Assembly (NCBI GenBank): GCA_949152475.1
Contig: OX424555.1
Location: 22,958,868 to 23,022,867 of the forward strand
DNA: 64,000 bases
Source of the DNA: Terebella lapidaria
Taxonomy: Eukaryota; Annelida; Polychaeta; Terebellida; Terebellidae
Direction: 5' to 3'
Part shown: in pieces, positions 53,101-64,000 of the stretch
Numbering within the stretch: the stretch's first letter is position 1
How the letters are laid out: each line of letters begins with the position of its first letter
Notes under the pieces: model-generated
Seen by the model: the letters and a program-made list of their open reading frames with translations, nothing else
Told to the model about the DNA's origin: nothing
Databases searched by the model: none
Translations under genes and position numbers: made by a program

Positions 53101-56100
53101 AACACTAAATATAGTTGTCTGACATTTGGTAACTGATTTACATCTCTCGTTATGTATTTCTGCGGCCATGTTTGCCTTCGCTCAGTCTCCACCTAGTCCA
53201 TTGAAGGTTTTTATGATTCAAAATTTTCTTATTCTGTGGCACAGTAAACCAAAGTAGCATATTATATCAGGGATAAAATGTATGATTTTCCATGAACAAA
53301 CCTTATTCATACAGCTACAATATAATATAACAATGATCTCAGGAAACCTACACATTTCCCATTGATCAGGCAAGGGCAGTTAGGCAAACTAGGCTGAATT
53401 AAGGTCATTATTGCCAAGTTCACTCACAACATAACTTCCCATCGCAATGATGCAAATCTAGCAAATCTATGAGGCCTCACCACGTGTTCCATTGAAATAC
53501 CATCAAGCGTCCACAGCACATGCAAAACTGTTGTTTATTCCCCAACCCTCCCATCCCCCCTACTACCTGAACCGGACAGTTCACCTAGGGAACCAATATC
53601 TACTCCCATACAATATGATTCCCCTAGCGTCATCCCATCCGTCAGAAGAAGCCCAAAGTGCCACAGTTGTTTAGATCGTAATTCACTTAGCACTGGAGAT
53701 AAGCGTCCTGGTACCTGCTATTAGTACATGCACATTGTACACTTATCATTCCTCCCACCGCCATTCCGGATCCAACCCCTATCCCTGGCAGAAATATCAA
53801 AAATCCCTCCCTCCATAGAGAAGAAAACATTACCCCTCCTGCCATCCAGCCCCGGGATGTATTCCCGGAAGGCCATTCTCATAGCTACTGCAAATTATTT
53901 TGCTGATAGCAGTTCCTCTCAGGAACTAATCTTTAACCTACCTAACCGATATCTAGGAAACAAGAGCTGTAAATAGCTATCAGTGAATTTTGCATTGGTG
54001 AAACATGATTCCCTGTTTGATATAATTAGCTGTTTATGAATTTTTGTAAAATCGAAGACTTCATGTAGTGGCCAGCCAGTCAGTGACCTGCCACTGGCGA
54101 AACTATGCCAAGGTCTTCCCAGTAAAAAGTTCTAAACAAGATTGAAAGTAAACAGTGGATCTTCCACATGTGTTAATCAAAGTTCTATACATAAAAAAAG
54201 TTCAGATCATGTAGGTGGTTAAATGTCAAATTTCTTTTCTTTCCAAAACAAAATACATGTACACTCAGGAAACTAATTTTTACAGAGCACATCAGACATT
54301 GACATATTGTGTATTACGTATATTGCTCCCCCCAATATAGTTGTAATATTAATATGTTCACTAGCACATCATTTATCACATCATTTACCCACAGTTATAA
54401 TATTATTTCCGGGATATCAGGCTATTCACAGTGCTTTAATCTCGGTAATACCCTGCTGTATGGAAGGGTCTGGCTTTCTCTCATGTGAACATAAACTCAT
54501 CAGTTTTATTGGGGAAGTCACTGCTGAAGCAGACGTCCTGGCTCACTTGCTTTCCCGTTATTGATAAGGACTGCGGATGATTTGTGAGCGTGTGGCAATA
54601 TTTCGTTGTGTACCTACGGAAGCTGGCGTTTATCACCAGAGAAACCTTGAGTGCATGCAGGGACTTTCTGGGAACTTAGGTAGAGAAAACCGCTCTAAGA
54701 ATAGGTACATGTAGTTTGTGAAATAATATGCACATATTCATCATTCTTTACGAAACCAAAATATATGCATAGATATATTTGTCAGTAAGCATGGTTGATA
54801 AAACCTGGTGGGACTCCAGCTCCCAAACCACCAGAGAACCATTACGCATGAAAACAAACAGAACCTAAATCTGAACTGCGATTATTTTTCCTTGGGTCAG
54901 CCAAAAGTGACATATTCTGATGCAATGGCTTCCAAACTAACATTTGGCCAGAATGAGCACAAACAAAACCTCTGTGTAGTTTGTCAGGCGTCAAGAAGTG
55001 AGGCTCCAGAGAATGGAGAACGGCTCGATCCAGGACGATCAGATCCAAACTTCCCCACCCAACGAGAACGCGATCCATGTTTGTCTGTATTACATGTGGA
55101 ACCGATTCACCTTGCACAATGTAAACCACCCAAAGTTCGTAGAAAACCTGATTGATCCGGCACGGGTAAAACATTACAATGTAACTGGCCAGTCACATGA
55201 AAGTATCCGAGTCAAGGACAATCACCCACAACGTGTAGATCTCCGCAGCAGACCAACTGATGAAAACACACATGTGATCGCTTTAGGCTACCACTACATC
55301 AACTGTCAACTGTAAGATATAACTGTTAAAAGTTGGTATAACCTGGGAAACTCCAATGTAATTGTGTAATAAGTCATAATGACTCTGACATTTAATACCA
55401 ATATATATTGGATGCCGTTTATGATATTCTGTAAACCCAGAAACTATCAGCGTCCATTTATTTAGCATTTTTAGTTTTTTGATAAAAATCACTAATATTT
55501 ATAGATGCTAAGTTGTAAAATATGGGTGCCAGAAAACAACCATTGACTCATCCACTGCTAAATTGATGGTCAGTAATACACCCACTTTGGTGAAATACTA
55601 ACTAAATGGACGATTATATTTCTAGGTTTACAGTATAATAAATTTGACATAACCTGTGGATTCTCTAGTGAGTGCCATGACTTTTGCCTTTGATCCCAGC
55701 ATTTCCCTTGGCTTTCAGCCTCAGGCTAATACTTTTTAGTACTTGGGATCTCAGCAAATATCAGGGCACATACATGTACAGGAATAACCCGGTGATATCG
55801 TCTATATATTGAGAACACATTGGACAAAGGTATATGTACATGTATTCTACATTGTGAAGTAGACAGTACTGCAATTAGCAGGTAGCATTCGCATGGCTAG
55901 TGAGGTTTTGCGAAATCGGTACTGTAAGTGCACTTCTCCACACATGGTACTGTGGAGTGGCTTGTATGGTAACTTACCTAAGACCTAAATCTGGCTGCCG
56001 TCCCAGTATCACATTTGACACTTCTTTGACACACAGTCGGTACTGCAGTTTTGTCATCTTCAATTGAAGATCATCTGAAAAAGATGAACAAATATTTGTT

Positions 56101-59100
56101 TACTTTGCTCATTTTTCACCACCTGTGTATTGTTGATTCCAGTTTCTGCTAAATTGAACCAAATGAACCAGAATGCACTAAACAAATCTTGAATGAACCA
56201 TTTAATTTTCCCAGCCCAAACGTCAAGACTTCTGCAGGTAATTTGAGACAATATTCTGTAACTCCTGCAATACGCCATACATCAATCCATACAAAAACTA
56301 AAGTCTAGACTTGACATCTGCCGGGAAACATGCTCATAGTTCGGTCTTTGAAATAGTTACCTTGTGTTTCCATGGTGATTAATTAAGCACTGTGCTCGTC
56401 TCTGTTTATATAATGATTCCAGTGGGATTTGAAAACAAATAATGTCTGTAAACTCGTCCAAATTTCCCAGTAATTCACAGAGTATGGCAGTGGATGAAAT
56501 GTTCACTCCAATTGGTGAAATTACACTGAATAATCCACAGAGTTGGTCACCACATCAATACATGCATTGATTGATTGACAACCAGTATAAATGTCTGTTA
56601 TCAAAGAATACTGTTATCACAATCACGTATTGTCAAGATACAAGATTCATGAATGGTCAGATCAGACAATAGCTACACTCATCGATAGACCACTTGTTGC
56701 TCCTTGAATGATCATACAACATGAGCTCTACTGCATGGCAAAATTGCTGACACGCACAAAGAAAACAGCACGGACTGCAGTCGCCAATGAATCAATTTAA
56801 TTTTGTATTGGGGTCAGTACTTATCGGAATAACATCAGCTGTCACAACACACTTCATCCTTACTGAAAGCACGTACAGCTTCTGCAACCCCAGCAAGGCA
56901 GCACAATTTTATCTTATTGATTACCTCACACATATATGACAAGGTGTGGTACATGGAGTCTAATATAAACCACATACGATTGTAATAACCCTCCCACACA
57001 TGCAGCTTGGGCTCCAAATTGTGGCATATATTCATTCAAGCACAGGATGTAAATTATATCAATATGTTTTATATAACTATTATTCTCAGGTTTTCATTTC
57101 AAGTGAAATTTTCAAGTGAAATGTATATTAGGATGAATATGACTGCAGAAATTTCAAATTTTATATTAACTCACCATCGTTGTGAAAGACATATTTGTGA
57201 AGCAGTGGAAGGTTGTGGGAAGCCATTGTTACAGTTTATAATTTTGGATCTAGGTTGATCCAGATCAGTATATCAGTGTGTGATCCAGGAGAGAGGTCAC
57301 AGGGTCAAGGTCACACTGAGCTTCCCCACAGATGTTTCGTCGGTGACAGTCAGTAACAGGTGCTGCCACCTAGTGGCTCCACAGGACTGGCAGCGCCATC
57401 TGCAGGGAAAATATACACGATTACCGATAATACCGTAATATTTGAATCACACAATATACACTTCACTCATTACATTTAAATGTGAACATGAGAAATTTTA
57501 ATTGAAACCCCCATATAATAATTCACATCATTCATACGATATATGTAGGAGCTACAAATACAATACACATACATGTAATAACTAAGATTGTTACAAATTA
57601 AAGATTTTACTACATGTATATGTATCATGTACCATAATGACACAAAAGTGGCAGATGACTCTTCATAAAACACATAATTACATGTTGTGCATACTTATGT
57701 ATATGCAAGAATAGCTAATATATAGCCATACTGTCTCGTACAATATGCCTTCCAGCAAATCAGAAAAAAATATACCCAATTGCCAGGAAAACATATTTTT
57801 CCCCTCAGTAACATGTAAAACTGTGGCAGTCTCCAGGCAATCTGCCGAACAATATGATACTGATGGCAGTACATTGAATACAAGTCTGATGTTACAAACC
57901 AATGTACAGTGCTGTCTATACAATGCGATATTTGCTGGCAATTTTTTTCAGAGTCATATAAAACATTACCAAAATCAAAAAATGTGTGTGTAGCACCTAC
58001 TAAATCACTACATCTACATAATGTATGGTAGGTATACATTTGTACATGTAGAAATAATTCTGTTACAACTTATGTGTACTGTACATTGTACAATTGTTGT
58101 ATACATCCCAAGCAGTTCATTGTACCAGATATTTGTGTGCACATTTCATAAATAACCAAATCCTGATAATGTCTTTTGTGAAAACTTACCATTATCATGA
58201 AAAGTGGTATAATCCATTATTCATGTGTACATGGTATATGTATATCAGATAAATACAGAACGGAACAGAACTGTACAGAGTATTCTGTTCTAAAACACAA
58301 CATCGGTTGTTTTCACCAGCACTGTAAGTTGCTTCAGACCGCCTCATTTACACTGTAGCAACAGCAGCAGTAGTAGTTATTATCAGGCCTGGCCACACGC
58401 ACCATTGTGTGACGTGTGTTGATTCAAGCCAGAAGTAGCCATATCCTGAACCATATCCAGTCGGACTTTATATATCCTGAGTATTATTCCTGCCTGCCAC
58501 ACAGCATGCTGCCTGTATTATATATGATTTCTGTGGCTGGCTGGACGGTCTGATCCATGGGTCAGTGTATATCTGGAGGCGGAGGTAGCCACGGTGACCG
58601 GCTGGACCCCTCTGATGTTCCACCCGTATCCAGGTGCAGCAAACACATGTCGACCCAGATCAAAAACCTGCTTCTTTGTGGCGCATTTCTGGACAGCACA
58701 TGTGCCAATTAGCTAGGAACCGCCCGAAACAATCTTCCAAATCATCTTGATAAATCACGTGGTACTCATTAACAAACTTGAGTGCATGCGCAAAAATTGT
58801 TATTGTACTCACCATATATCATATTAATAGAATATACATGCATTGATTAAGTCTTGGTTTGATCCTTTTTGTTTTTCTCTCAATTCCAGATTTATATTAT
58901 TAAATGAACTTTTACACACAATTGTTGCATTCTGTCCACCAGAGGCAGTTGTAAATATATCCATGCTCTCCGTAATATAAAGATGAACTGCAGCTTTTCT
59001 ATCTATATACAGGCAGACAACCACCAGTATACATGTATAACCACAAGGCAAACATTTTTAAACATGACACAAGATTAGGTAAGAACTCTTACCTAATATC

Positions 59101-62100
59101 ACCAACAAAGGCGATTTATGACAGTGATGTTATATCCTAAGGCAAGTATGGGGGCACACCAACATGTGACAAGACTGGTGTCTTTGAAGTATACAGCAGT
59201 CATTGGGCTCAGCTTTTTATGTACAAGCAATTGTACATAGATATCGTATGTGTATTCAGCAAACACAAATACTATTTTATGGATATACTGCTTATAAAGT
59301 AAGAAAGTGTTAGGCTAATTGATGTCCTATATCAACATTCGATCAAGCGCCCTTCCTAAATGCTAGTAAAACACAACAATAGTTTTTTTACATGCTTTGT
59401 TAAATACATCATTGTACTTACAAGAGAACACAGTATATCCACTTGAACACACAAGCACAATCCTCACTGATAGAAGACACACTCGATACGCTTACGCTGA
59501 GACAACAATGTTACGCTGTTAGGATTCGATGACATAGGTGCAATATTGACACACATACGAAGGATATTCCTACATTGTGGTGACACAGAGGGACATTGCG
59601 TCTTTCTTTCTCCACTGTTTGTACACAATGATTGAGAAGTGGACTGGGTCAGACGGTCTGCATGGCGACCACCCCCGCCTGTCATGGCCCATGGTGCTAA
59701 TGGACCACCTGGGGTGGGTGGGTCACCATGGCAATGGGCCCAGGACCACTGTCTCTGATCCTACAGGCTACAATGGGTGGGGGGGGGGGGGGGAGGCGGT
59801 GTGAAGGAAGAGTTTCCTGTTGTGTAGCCCTGACAATGTCCTTAGCTGCCAACTAATTAATATCTGAGCCTATCCCAATCATTGTTCAACTGCTCGTTGC
59901 ACGTAGACCTCTATATCGTTAGTGCTCGTCACTGTATGAGACAACTTCAATCAGACAGACTGAATATTTACTGTTGATGTCAAGCAGGTGTGGTCGGTGA
60001 TAACTGATTATGTCTCAAACTTTTTCGGAGAACACTCAAGCACATCCTGCATGTAATTTTTTTTTCTCCTAATTCTGAACAATCAGCTTACATCATATTG
60101 TCATATATGCTAGTCAAGTAACCTGCACTTGAACAAAGGATATAAACCCACTCGACGGCAATTATAATGCGCAGATCGAGGATTTTCTTCAAACATGTCA
60201 GATAAATATACCGGAAAACTCGCTGATCATGCCCAGTCTAAAGTATATTTGTCCCGTCTTGAATTTCTGTTTGAGTAATGAGGTGAACTAAACACGCTAA
60301 ATCCTTTGTAAATTTATACCCTGCTATCAGTACAGGTATACCAGTATCTACCAGTCTAAAGACGACCCAGGATTAGTTCTTTACACATTGCTGGACAACC
60401 TGTCAATTATCTGACAAGCTACTTGAAGTCTCTACTCCATCTAATATGGCTATAAGGGATATAAATTTACAGTCTGGACATTGTGAAAATTAATCACTGA
60501 CATGTATGTCAATAGATCATCTATAATATCTTCGATAAAATCACAACTTGCCATGTACATGTATTGAACAATTGGCTAGCAGATATGCATGTGTCATTGA
60601 CATCAAAGCAGTTTTATCATTACTTGTTTTTTCATCTGTCACCTTTACATAATACCAATACCAATTTCATCTGTCACCTTTACATAGAACCTTCAGGCAA
60701 GTACGTAAATTTCAAACCCAGTCAAGACAAACAATCTGTACTCCTTTTCCCCATAATTGTGATCATGACTAATACAACAAAATATCCAATATGGCACAAT
60801 CTGACCACAAACTTGATATGTGGAAGCCTGGAAGGATTTTTATGATCTCCTGTGGACATTTAGGTGGAGACTGTAATTAGGCTGGGATTTGTGGCAGGTT
60901 CCCAGAGGTGTGTAAGGAACTGCAGGATGAGGCCCTGTATACAATATACAAGGCAGGATGGACCACAGGGGGCAGATCAATAAGGATCATCATTGCTGTT
61001 TTGCTGGCTATCAGCTGCAGTAAGCATAATGCCCGCACCAAGCACAGGAGGCAAGTTTACAGGTAAATGGACGAAGGACAACCAAGGTGACTTACACTTC
61101 TTCAGTCTGTTGGACTGTTACTTAACTTTCTTCATTTGTAAGACGGCTGACATGGCTAACTCCAATACAGTTTATGTACTTTCAATACATTATGTTTGAA
61201 TGATCCTGACAATATGATCACACAACACATGATAGCCTACAGCTCTCCTACAGGTGAACCAGAGCTAATATCGCTAATTGCACCTAGTTACATGCATGTA
61301 GTGCAGATAAAACAGGGCTCATATACACAATGTTGTCTAAATAAATTACAGCTGAATCCATGTAGATATTCAAACAGGTGTATATATTATTTACACGTAT
61401 AGCATGCTTGCAGCATATATAACCATGCATGAGCTATACACCATGAACATGAAAATATGAATTAAGTGCATATTATGAAATATTAATTAAGTGCATATTA
61501 AACAGAACACATAGCATCCCAACATATGTACCATAAAACATGACAACCACAGATTTCTGGAAAAATCATCTGGGCTCAATGTCCATATAAATAATACAAT
61601 TAGCTTGGACATTAAATAAATATAACACATATCTCACACAGTAAGGAGAACATGTACATTGTACACAGATACATACCACTTAGCAACTCGTGGCGAAGGG
61701 AGTAATCCTTCAGCGAAATAAAAGCAACAATCGGTATAGAATGCTAGCAAACATACAGCAATTAAATTGCGATGCTTATATTGCGAAATTGCAGCAGAAT
61801 ACACATGTTGGAGCTGCAGTCCTGAGCCTGGAGCCGGTATCCAAGGAAGTGATGGTTGCCTAGGCTCCAGACAGTAGCAGGGCGGGCAGGCAGTCTGTTG
61901 TCCGGATCCAGTCGATTACGTCTGTGAGAGAGTGGCGTGGGACGTGCTTCCCCCTGGCAGGTGTTTTTCAGGACGCCAAGAGATTACCAAAGTTGTTATG
62001 CATATGCAGGGCTGAGAGTTGAGGTCTCTGATCTCTGATGTAACGTGTTTAGTGCCAGCTCGTGTCCGATTTCAAACAAAGAGCCCTCGCACTTTGTGGC

Positions 62101-63643
62101 GGTCTGACGCCAGGGGGGAAATATATGAGAAAAACTTCACTCCCAGGGCTCAGTATAACTGCCACTCTCAAAAACAGAGCTCACTGCACAGCGCTACTGT
62201 AGACAATACATGGCTCGTCATGCACATGTTTCCATTATACTATTGTATATCTAGCCAGAAAATTGGTGCAGCACTAATATCCATCCAGGAACAAAGTGAC
62301 TTCAGCGAAATGATCATCAATACAGACATGTCTCAAATAACTTGATTCGAAAAGCGAAAGAGTCTGTACCGGTATGTCTTTGAAAGCACAGTGTCCGAAT
62401 GACAAAACTATTTCCTGTCCTGACACGTATACATGCAGAATATCTTTTTCCTTCCCTCCTGGATCACACCTCTGCAGTACCAGACACTAACCTTTGCTTA
62501 TATAGCCGTGTAATAGTTGCACTTTCCCATCGCAAAACTGCTGCTCACAGGCCAACTAACAGGTTCACTGCTGGGTGACTTTTAACAATACGGGGAGTGG
62601 TAAAGGCAGTGTTTGTACCTTACAAAATATTTTGCTTACTTGCGCCTACAGCAAAAAGCATGTTGTATATTGTACGAGAAAAGTGGTAACATGTACATAT
62701 TTAACTGTGTGTTTTCAAAAAATATTTTTAATGACAAAATCATACATGTGCATGCAAATTGCCCACAGAACAAGGATTCACAAAACAAAAGAGTTTTGGG
62801 CAGTTTCTCAAAGAAGGCAAAAATAAAACCTCAGGTACTATTTTAATTACATGTACTCCATCCAAACAAATGCACTGAAGTAAACACAGTACAAGTATTT
62901 GAAAACATGTATTCCAGTCTACTGCTCAGCCAGCTCGTGTAAACATCAAACTTGATTGATTTAATTGTCTACCTGCATCAGTAAACATGATAAATATCCT
63001 AGTATATCTGAAGGTTGTGTCTCCTCCAATATTAGTCAACAAATCAGCCCAGTAAGCTACTGAACATGATCAGCCAATAAACAAATGTTATTGGATACCT
63101 CATGGTAGAAGTTTTTTGCCATTGAACATTTTTTGGTTCTTTATGACAACATTCGTCAGGGAAAAAATATTTATCGCAGGAATATAGTGTACATGCACAT
63201 GTACATATGCATTTACACAACCTTTTGTACACTAGTGAGCTTGTCATAAAATGGCAGATCAAACCAGATAAGAACATCGGCCTGATTAAAACCATATAAC
63301 AAATATTTTGCCGATATATGATACAGATACAAATATTATGCATATATTTTATAGATATATATACATCAACAGAGGAATCTGCTTTCCCGAAATATAGTAT
63401 ATCCAATGCCTCCTAATATAATGCCAGTATATATATACTATCACAAACATAAAGCTAGGGCTAGACCATAGATGTCAGCAGTAAGTGTATCAGGGATGTG
63501 GTTGATATCATGTTGTGGTAACCTACACTACTGACATACCCCATGTGGCTTCCACCGCAGTCCATGGCCCTGCAATCCCTCCTTGGTGTGGGGCATCACC
63601 GTGGATACAGGCATGGGTAATCTCGATCCACTCACTCCGCCAG
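28404..63643 (-). CDS. unrecognised multi-exon gene, C-terminal 460 residues
   Basis: Eight exons on the - strand join in phase with consensus splice sites: 63643-63540, 56074-55978, 37527-37346, 32061-31543, 30793-30734, 30122-30063, 28911-28843, 28696-28404 (stop). Upstream exons lie outside the window. I do not recognise the family. In order: WRSEWIEITHACIHGD and TAVEATW; a Lys/Leu-rich likely helix (DLQLKMTKLQYRLCVKEVSN) ending VILGRQPDLGL; a Pro/Ser/Asp-rich linker; a 172-codon acidic Ser/Thr-rich exon ending in a charged coiled-coil-like run (EEDLEEVKEEV.., REELEAKLAEERDREK); DVETALRILKTRYRL; KKKRYSAPVFSYD, a possible basophilic-kinase/14-3-3 site; MPWWSETREPE; a second helix (RKQTEIADLLQKVLDDDRKK); and a Lys/Arg-rich end (KKKKGNIFQRMIRAVRKRLG). 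No signal peptide or membrane segment is seen in this part. An intracellular scaffold or adaptor seems likely but is a guess. Introns reach 18 kb. Confidence 0.8.
32062..37345. other. intron of the - strand gene
   Basis: Non-coding for the - strand gene. A + strand segment at 32436-32532 is flanked by a good acceptor (tatttttgcag) and a donor (CATG|gtaata) and encodes a basic leucine-rich 32-mer starting LMGLVRKLKRCRLQQ, but it has no partner exons. The rest is unique AT-rich sequence with a G run near 34703. Confidence 0.4.
37528..43919. other. part of the 18-kb intron of the - strand gene
   Basis: Mostly unique AT-rich sequence. It contains a (TAGG)n microsatellite at 37582-37598, a (TA)n run at 37810-37821, G and C homopolymers at 42567-42580 and 43053-43068, and an 18-bp perfect palindrome TACTTTGTGCACAAAGTA at 43309-43326. 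The GC-richer patch at 41590-42220 is listed separately. Confidence 0.4.
41590..42220. promoter_or_regulatory. GC- and CpG-richer island inside the intron
   Basis: Locally rich in CpG and GC compared with all of its surroundings. On the + strand an ATG at 41952 opens MAHVCEWPVASSSFLDSS and runs into a donor (TTCAG|gtgaga at 42005/42006). On the - strand an AAGATGG word occurs near 41935. It could be an internal promoter or an exon of an unplaced gene. Neither reading is secure. Confidence 0.2.
43985..44396 (+). repeat. 134-bp tandem repeat, first three units
   Basis: The word gattcctaagctg or a variant recurs at 44064, 44198 and 44332, 134 apart. Units contain TGACCTTGAAAATGAGGTCA and continue after the family X insertion at 47251. 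Confidence 0.9.
44735..45615 (-). repeat. 121-bp tandem repeat, eight units
   Basis: The word gttgaaattca recurs at 44740, 44867, 44988, 45109, 45230, 45351, 45472 and 45593. After the first step of 127 every step is 121. Confidence 0.94.
45640..46515 (-). repeat. 132-bp tandem repeat, seven units
   Basis: The word gttaactta recurs at 45677, 45809, 45940, 46072, 46233, 46365 and 46497. Steps are 131-132 except one of 161, which contains a 29-base internal duplication near 46160-46215. Confidence 0.94.
46768..47205 (-). repeat. 168-bp duplication and CGGACG hexamer microsatellite
   Basis: The unit beginning gcgttcacaag recurs at 46768, 46936 and (truncated) 47104, 168 apart, with almost identical sequence. 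It is followed by about twelve copies of CGGACG (47126-47205), the expanded counterpart of the CCG-rich patch near 14365 in the short copy. Confidence 0.9.
47251..48520 (+). repeat. 134-bp tandem repeat, ten units, each with nuclear-receptor-like half-sites
   Basis: The word gattcctaag or a variant recurs at 47321, 47440, 47574, 47707, 47841, 47975, 48109, 48243, 48377 and 48511; steps are 133-134 apart from one deletion of 15. Most units carry AGGTCAAAGGTCA or AGGTCAGAGGTCA followed by TTCAAGGTCA. Confidence 0.93.
49368..50915 (+). mobile_element. Helitron-like element, family P, second copy in direct tandem
   Basis: It starts three bases after the CTAA end of the previous copy, with the same 5' hairpin (TTAGCCCAAAGGCTAA, one mismatch) and GGTTACCGGAC, and ends with an ACGG microsatellite (50809-50861), the hairpin CGGACC/GGTCCG (50892-50906) and CTAA (50912-50915). 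The core differs: instead of 134-bp units it has two units of about 454 bp (TGGCTGTTTTGACCTTTCAA at 49768 and 50222). The last 270 bases match the last 270 of the long copy. Confidence 0.85.
50916..51514. other. intron sequence between the transposon block and the alternative exon
   Basis: Unique sequence, nothing recognised. Confidence 0.4.
51515..51730 (-). promoter_or_regulatory. putative internal promoter and alternative first exon of the - strand gene
   Basis: A GC-rich patch on the - strand contains an ETS-type word (ACAGGAAGTGG, about 51720-51710) and GGGGGCGG (about 51694-51687), and ends in a consensus donor (GCCCAG|gtaagat, 51515/51514). A 20-codon upstream frame (51672-51610) lies inside. 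Splicing to the exon at 37527 would put translation at the ATG at 37493, which has A at -3 and G at +4 and reads MAATAEAPPPLREE, giving a shorter isoform. No transcript supports this here. Confidence 0.35.
51731..55977. other. intron of the - strand gene
   Basis: Unique AT-rich sequence with no recognisable exon or repeat. The 118-codon + strand frame at 51754-52110 has no protein-like features and lies just upstream of the putative promoter. Confidence 0.4.
56075..57369. other. intron of the - strand gene
   Basis: Unique AT-rich sequence, nothing recognised. Confidence 0.4.
57370..57399 (-). CDS. possible 30-bp cassette microexon of the - strand gene
   Basis: A strong acceptor (tatattttccctgcag) is followed by 30 bases ending CACTAG|gtggca. 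The length is a multiple of three and both phases match the joined exons at 63540 and 56074, so inclusion would add ten residues (DGAASPVEPL) without a frameshift. The donor is weak, which fits regulated inclusion or chance. Confidence 0.3.
   Translation of the reverse strand: MALPVLWSH
57400..63539. other. intron of the - strand gene
   Basis: Mostly unique AT-rich sequence. Short direct duplications occur at 60633-60690 (catctgtcacctttacata twice) and 61460-61500. A G run lies at 59777-59792. A possible 31-base non-coding exon at 61705-61675 (acceptor cgctgaag, donor gtatgt) would shift frame if included, so it could only be a 5' exon. Confidence 0.35.
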
Positions 63644-64000
63644 CTAGGGTAGAAAGGTAAGCAAACTTCTGTTTACACTAACAAAAGTGAAAAAATGGCC
63701 CAGTTAGACATTCAGCAAGTGGCATGTTGCTTTACAATGTGGATATTTATCGCAGGTTAAGTAAATAAACAGCATTCTTACCGGTTTATCGCAGATTTTA
63801 CAGGTGGACAAAAAGTATTATCAACATACATAAATATGGAATGATGAAATAATTTTAGTACTCAGTTTTATATTGACTATGAAGCCAATACAAATTTGAT
63901 ACCTGATTTCAAGCACTCCGAAGTCAGTTTTAAGCCCACCATATTATATATTATCTGCCATGCACTTGAAACGTTCATTTAATATGAACGTGCATGATGA
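63644..64000. other. intron of the - strand gene running out of the window
   Basis: The acceptor tttctaccctag ends at 63644 on the - strand, so this is intron. The preceding exon lies beyond 64000. Confidence 0.5.

Noticed and set aside
57290..57399. Terminal exon reading WRCQSCGATRWQH.. to a stop, on the - strand
   Set aside because: The zinc-ribbon look rests on two cysteines only and the phase does not fit the neighbouring exons. The 30-bp cassette reading fits both neighbours better.
59060..59145. Possible - strand exon ending at gatattag|gtaagag
   Set aside because: All three frames contain stops before the donor.

Overview
The window is nuclear DNA of an animal, most likely a marine invertebrate. 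Coding sequence is split into short exons with GT-AG introns, intergenic DNA is AT-rich, the one recognisable gene is an animal pre-mRNA 3'-end processing factor, and about a fifth of the window is tandem-repeat-bearing transposons of a kind best known from bivalves and other lophotrochozoans. I cannot name the species. I recognised no tRNA, rRNA, CRISPR array or bacterial feature.

Layout. 259-2235 is a 5'-truncated non-LTR retrotransposon with one in-frame stop. 2236-7310 is intergenic and probably holds the promoter and a non-coding first exon of the next gene. 7311-20815 is WDR33, the CPSF subunit that reads AAUAAA, on the + strand. I joined 15 coding exons in consistent phase to give 874 residues: an AAUAAA-contacting N-terminus, a WD40 propeller, then Gly/Pro-rich and RGG-rich tails. 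Intron 5 can be read through in frame for 166 more codons and carries seven AATAAA hexamers inside or just after that frame, an eighth lying further on, so a short hydrophobic-tailed isoform made by intronic polyadenylation is possible. Intron 6 holds a foldback element, a 145-bp satellite array and nested transposons.

21098-24328 is a second element with sixteen 147/148-bp monomers, inverted relative to the array in intron 6. From 63643 down to 28404 a long-intron gene runs on the - strand. Eight phase-compatible exons give a 460-residue C-terminal part that I could not assign to a family; its start lies beyond the window. It may have an internal promoter near 51.7 kb, a 30-bp cassette exon near 57.4 kb and a long 3' UTR. 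Its introns contain a 7-kb block (43920-50915) of two head-to-tail transposon copies, the first interrupted by another transposon.

Three unrelated-looking repeat families share one architecture: a 5' hairpin, short subterminal inverted repeats, a tandem-repeat core, and a 3' hairpin ending in CTAG or CTAA, with no target-site duplication. This matches non-autonomous Helitron/Helentron (rolling-circle) elements. No Rep-helicase gene is present, so they must be mobilised from elsewhere. Protein-level calls were made by eye from translations; splice sites were checked by phase, not by transcripts.
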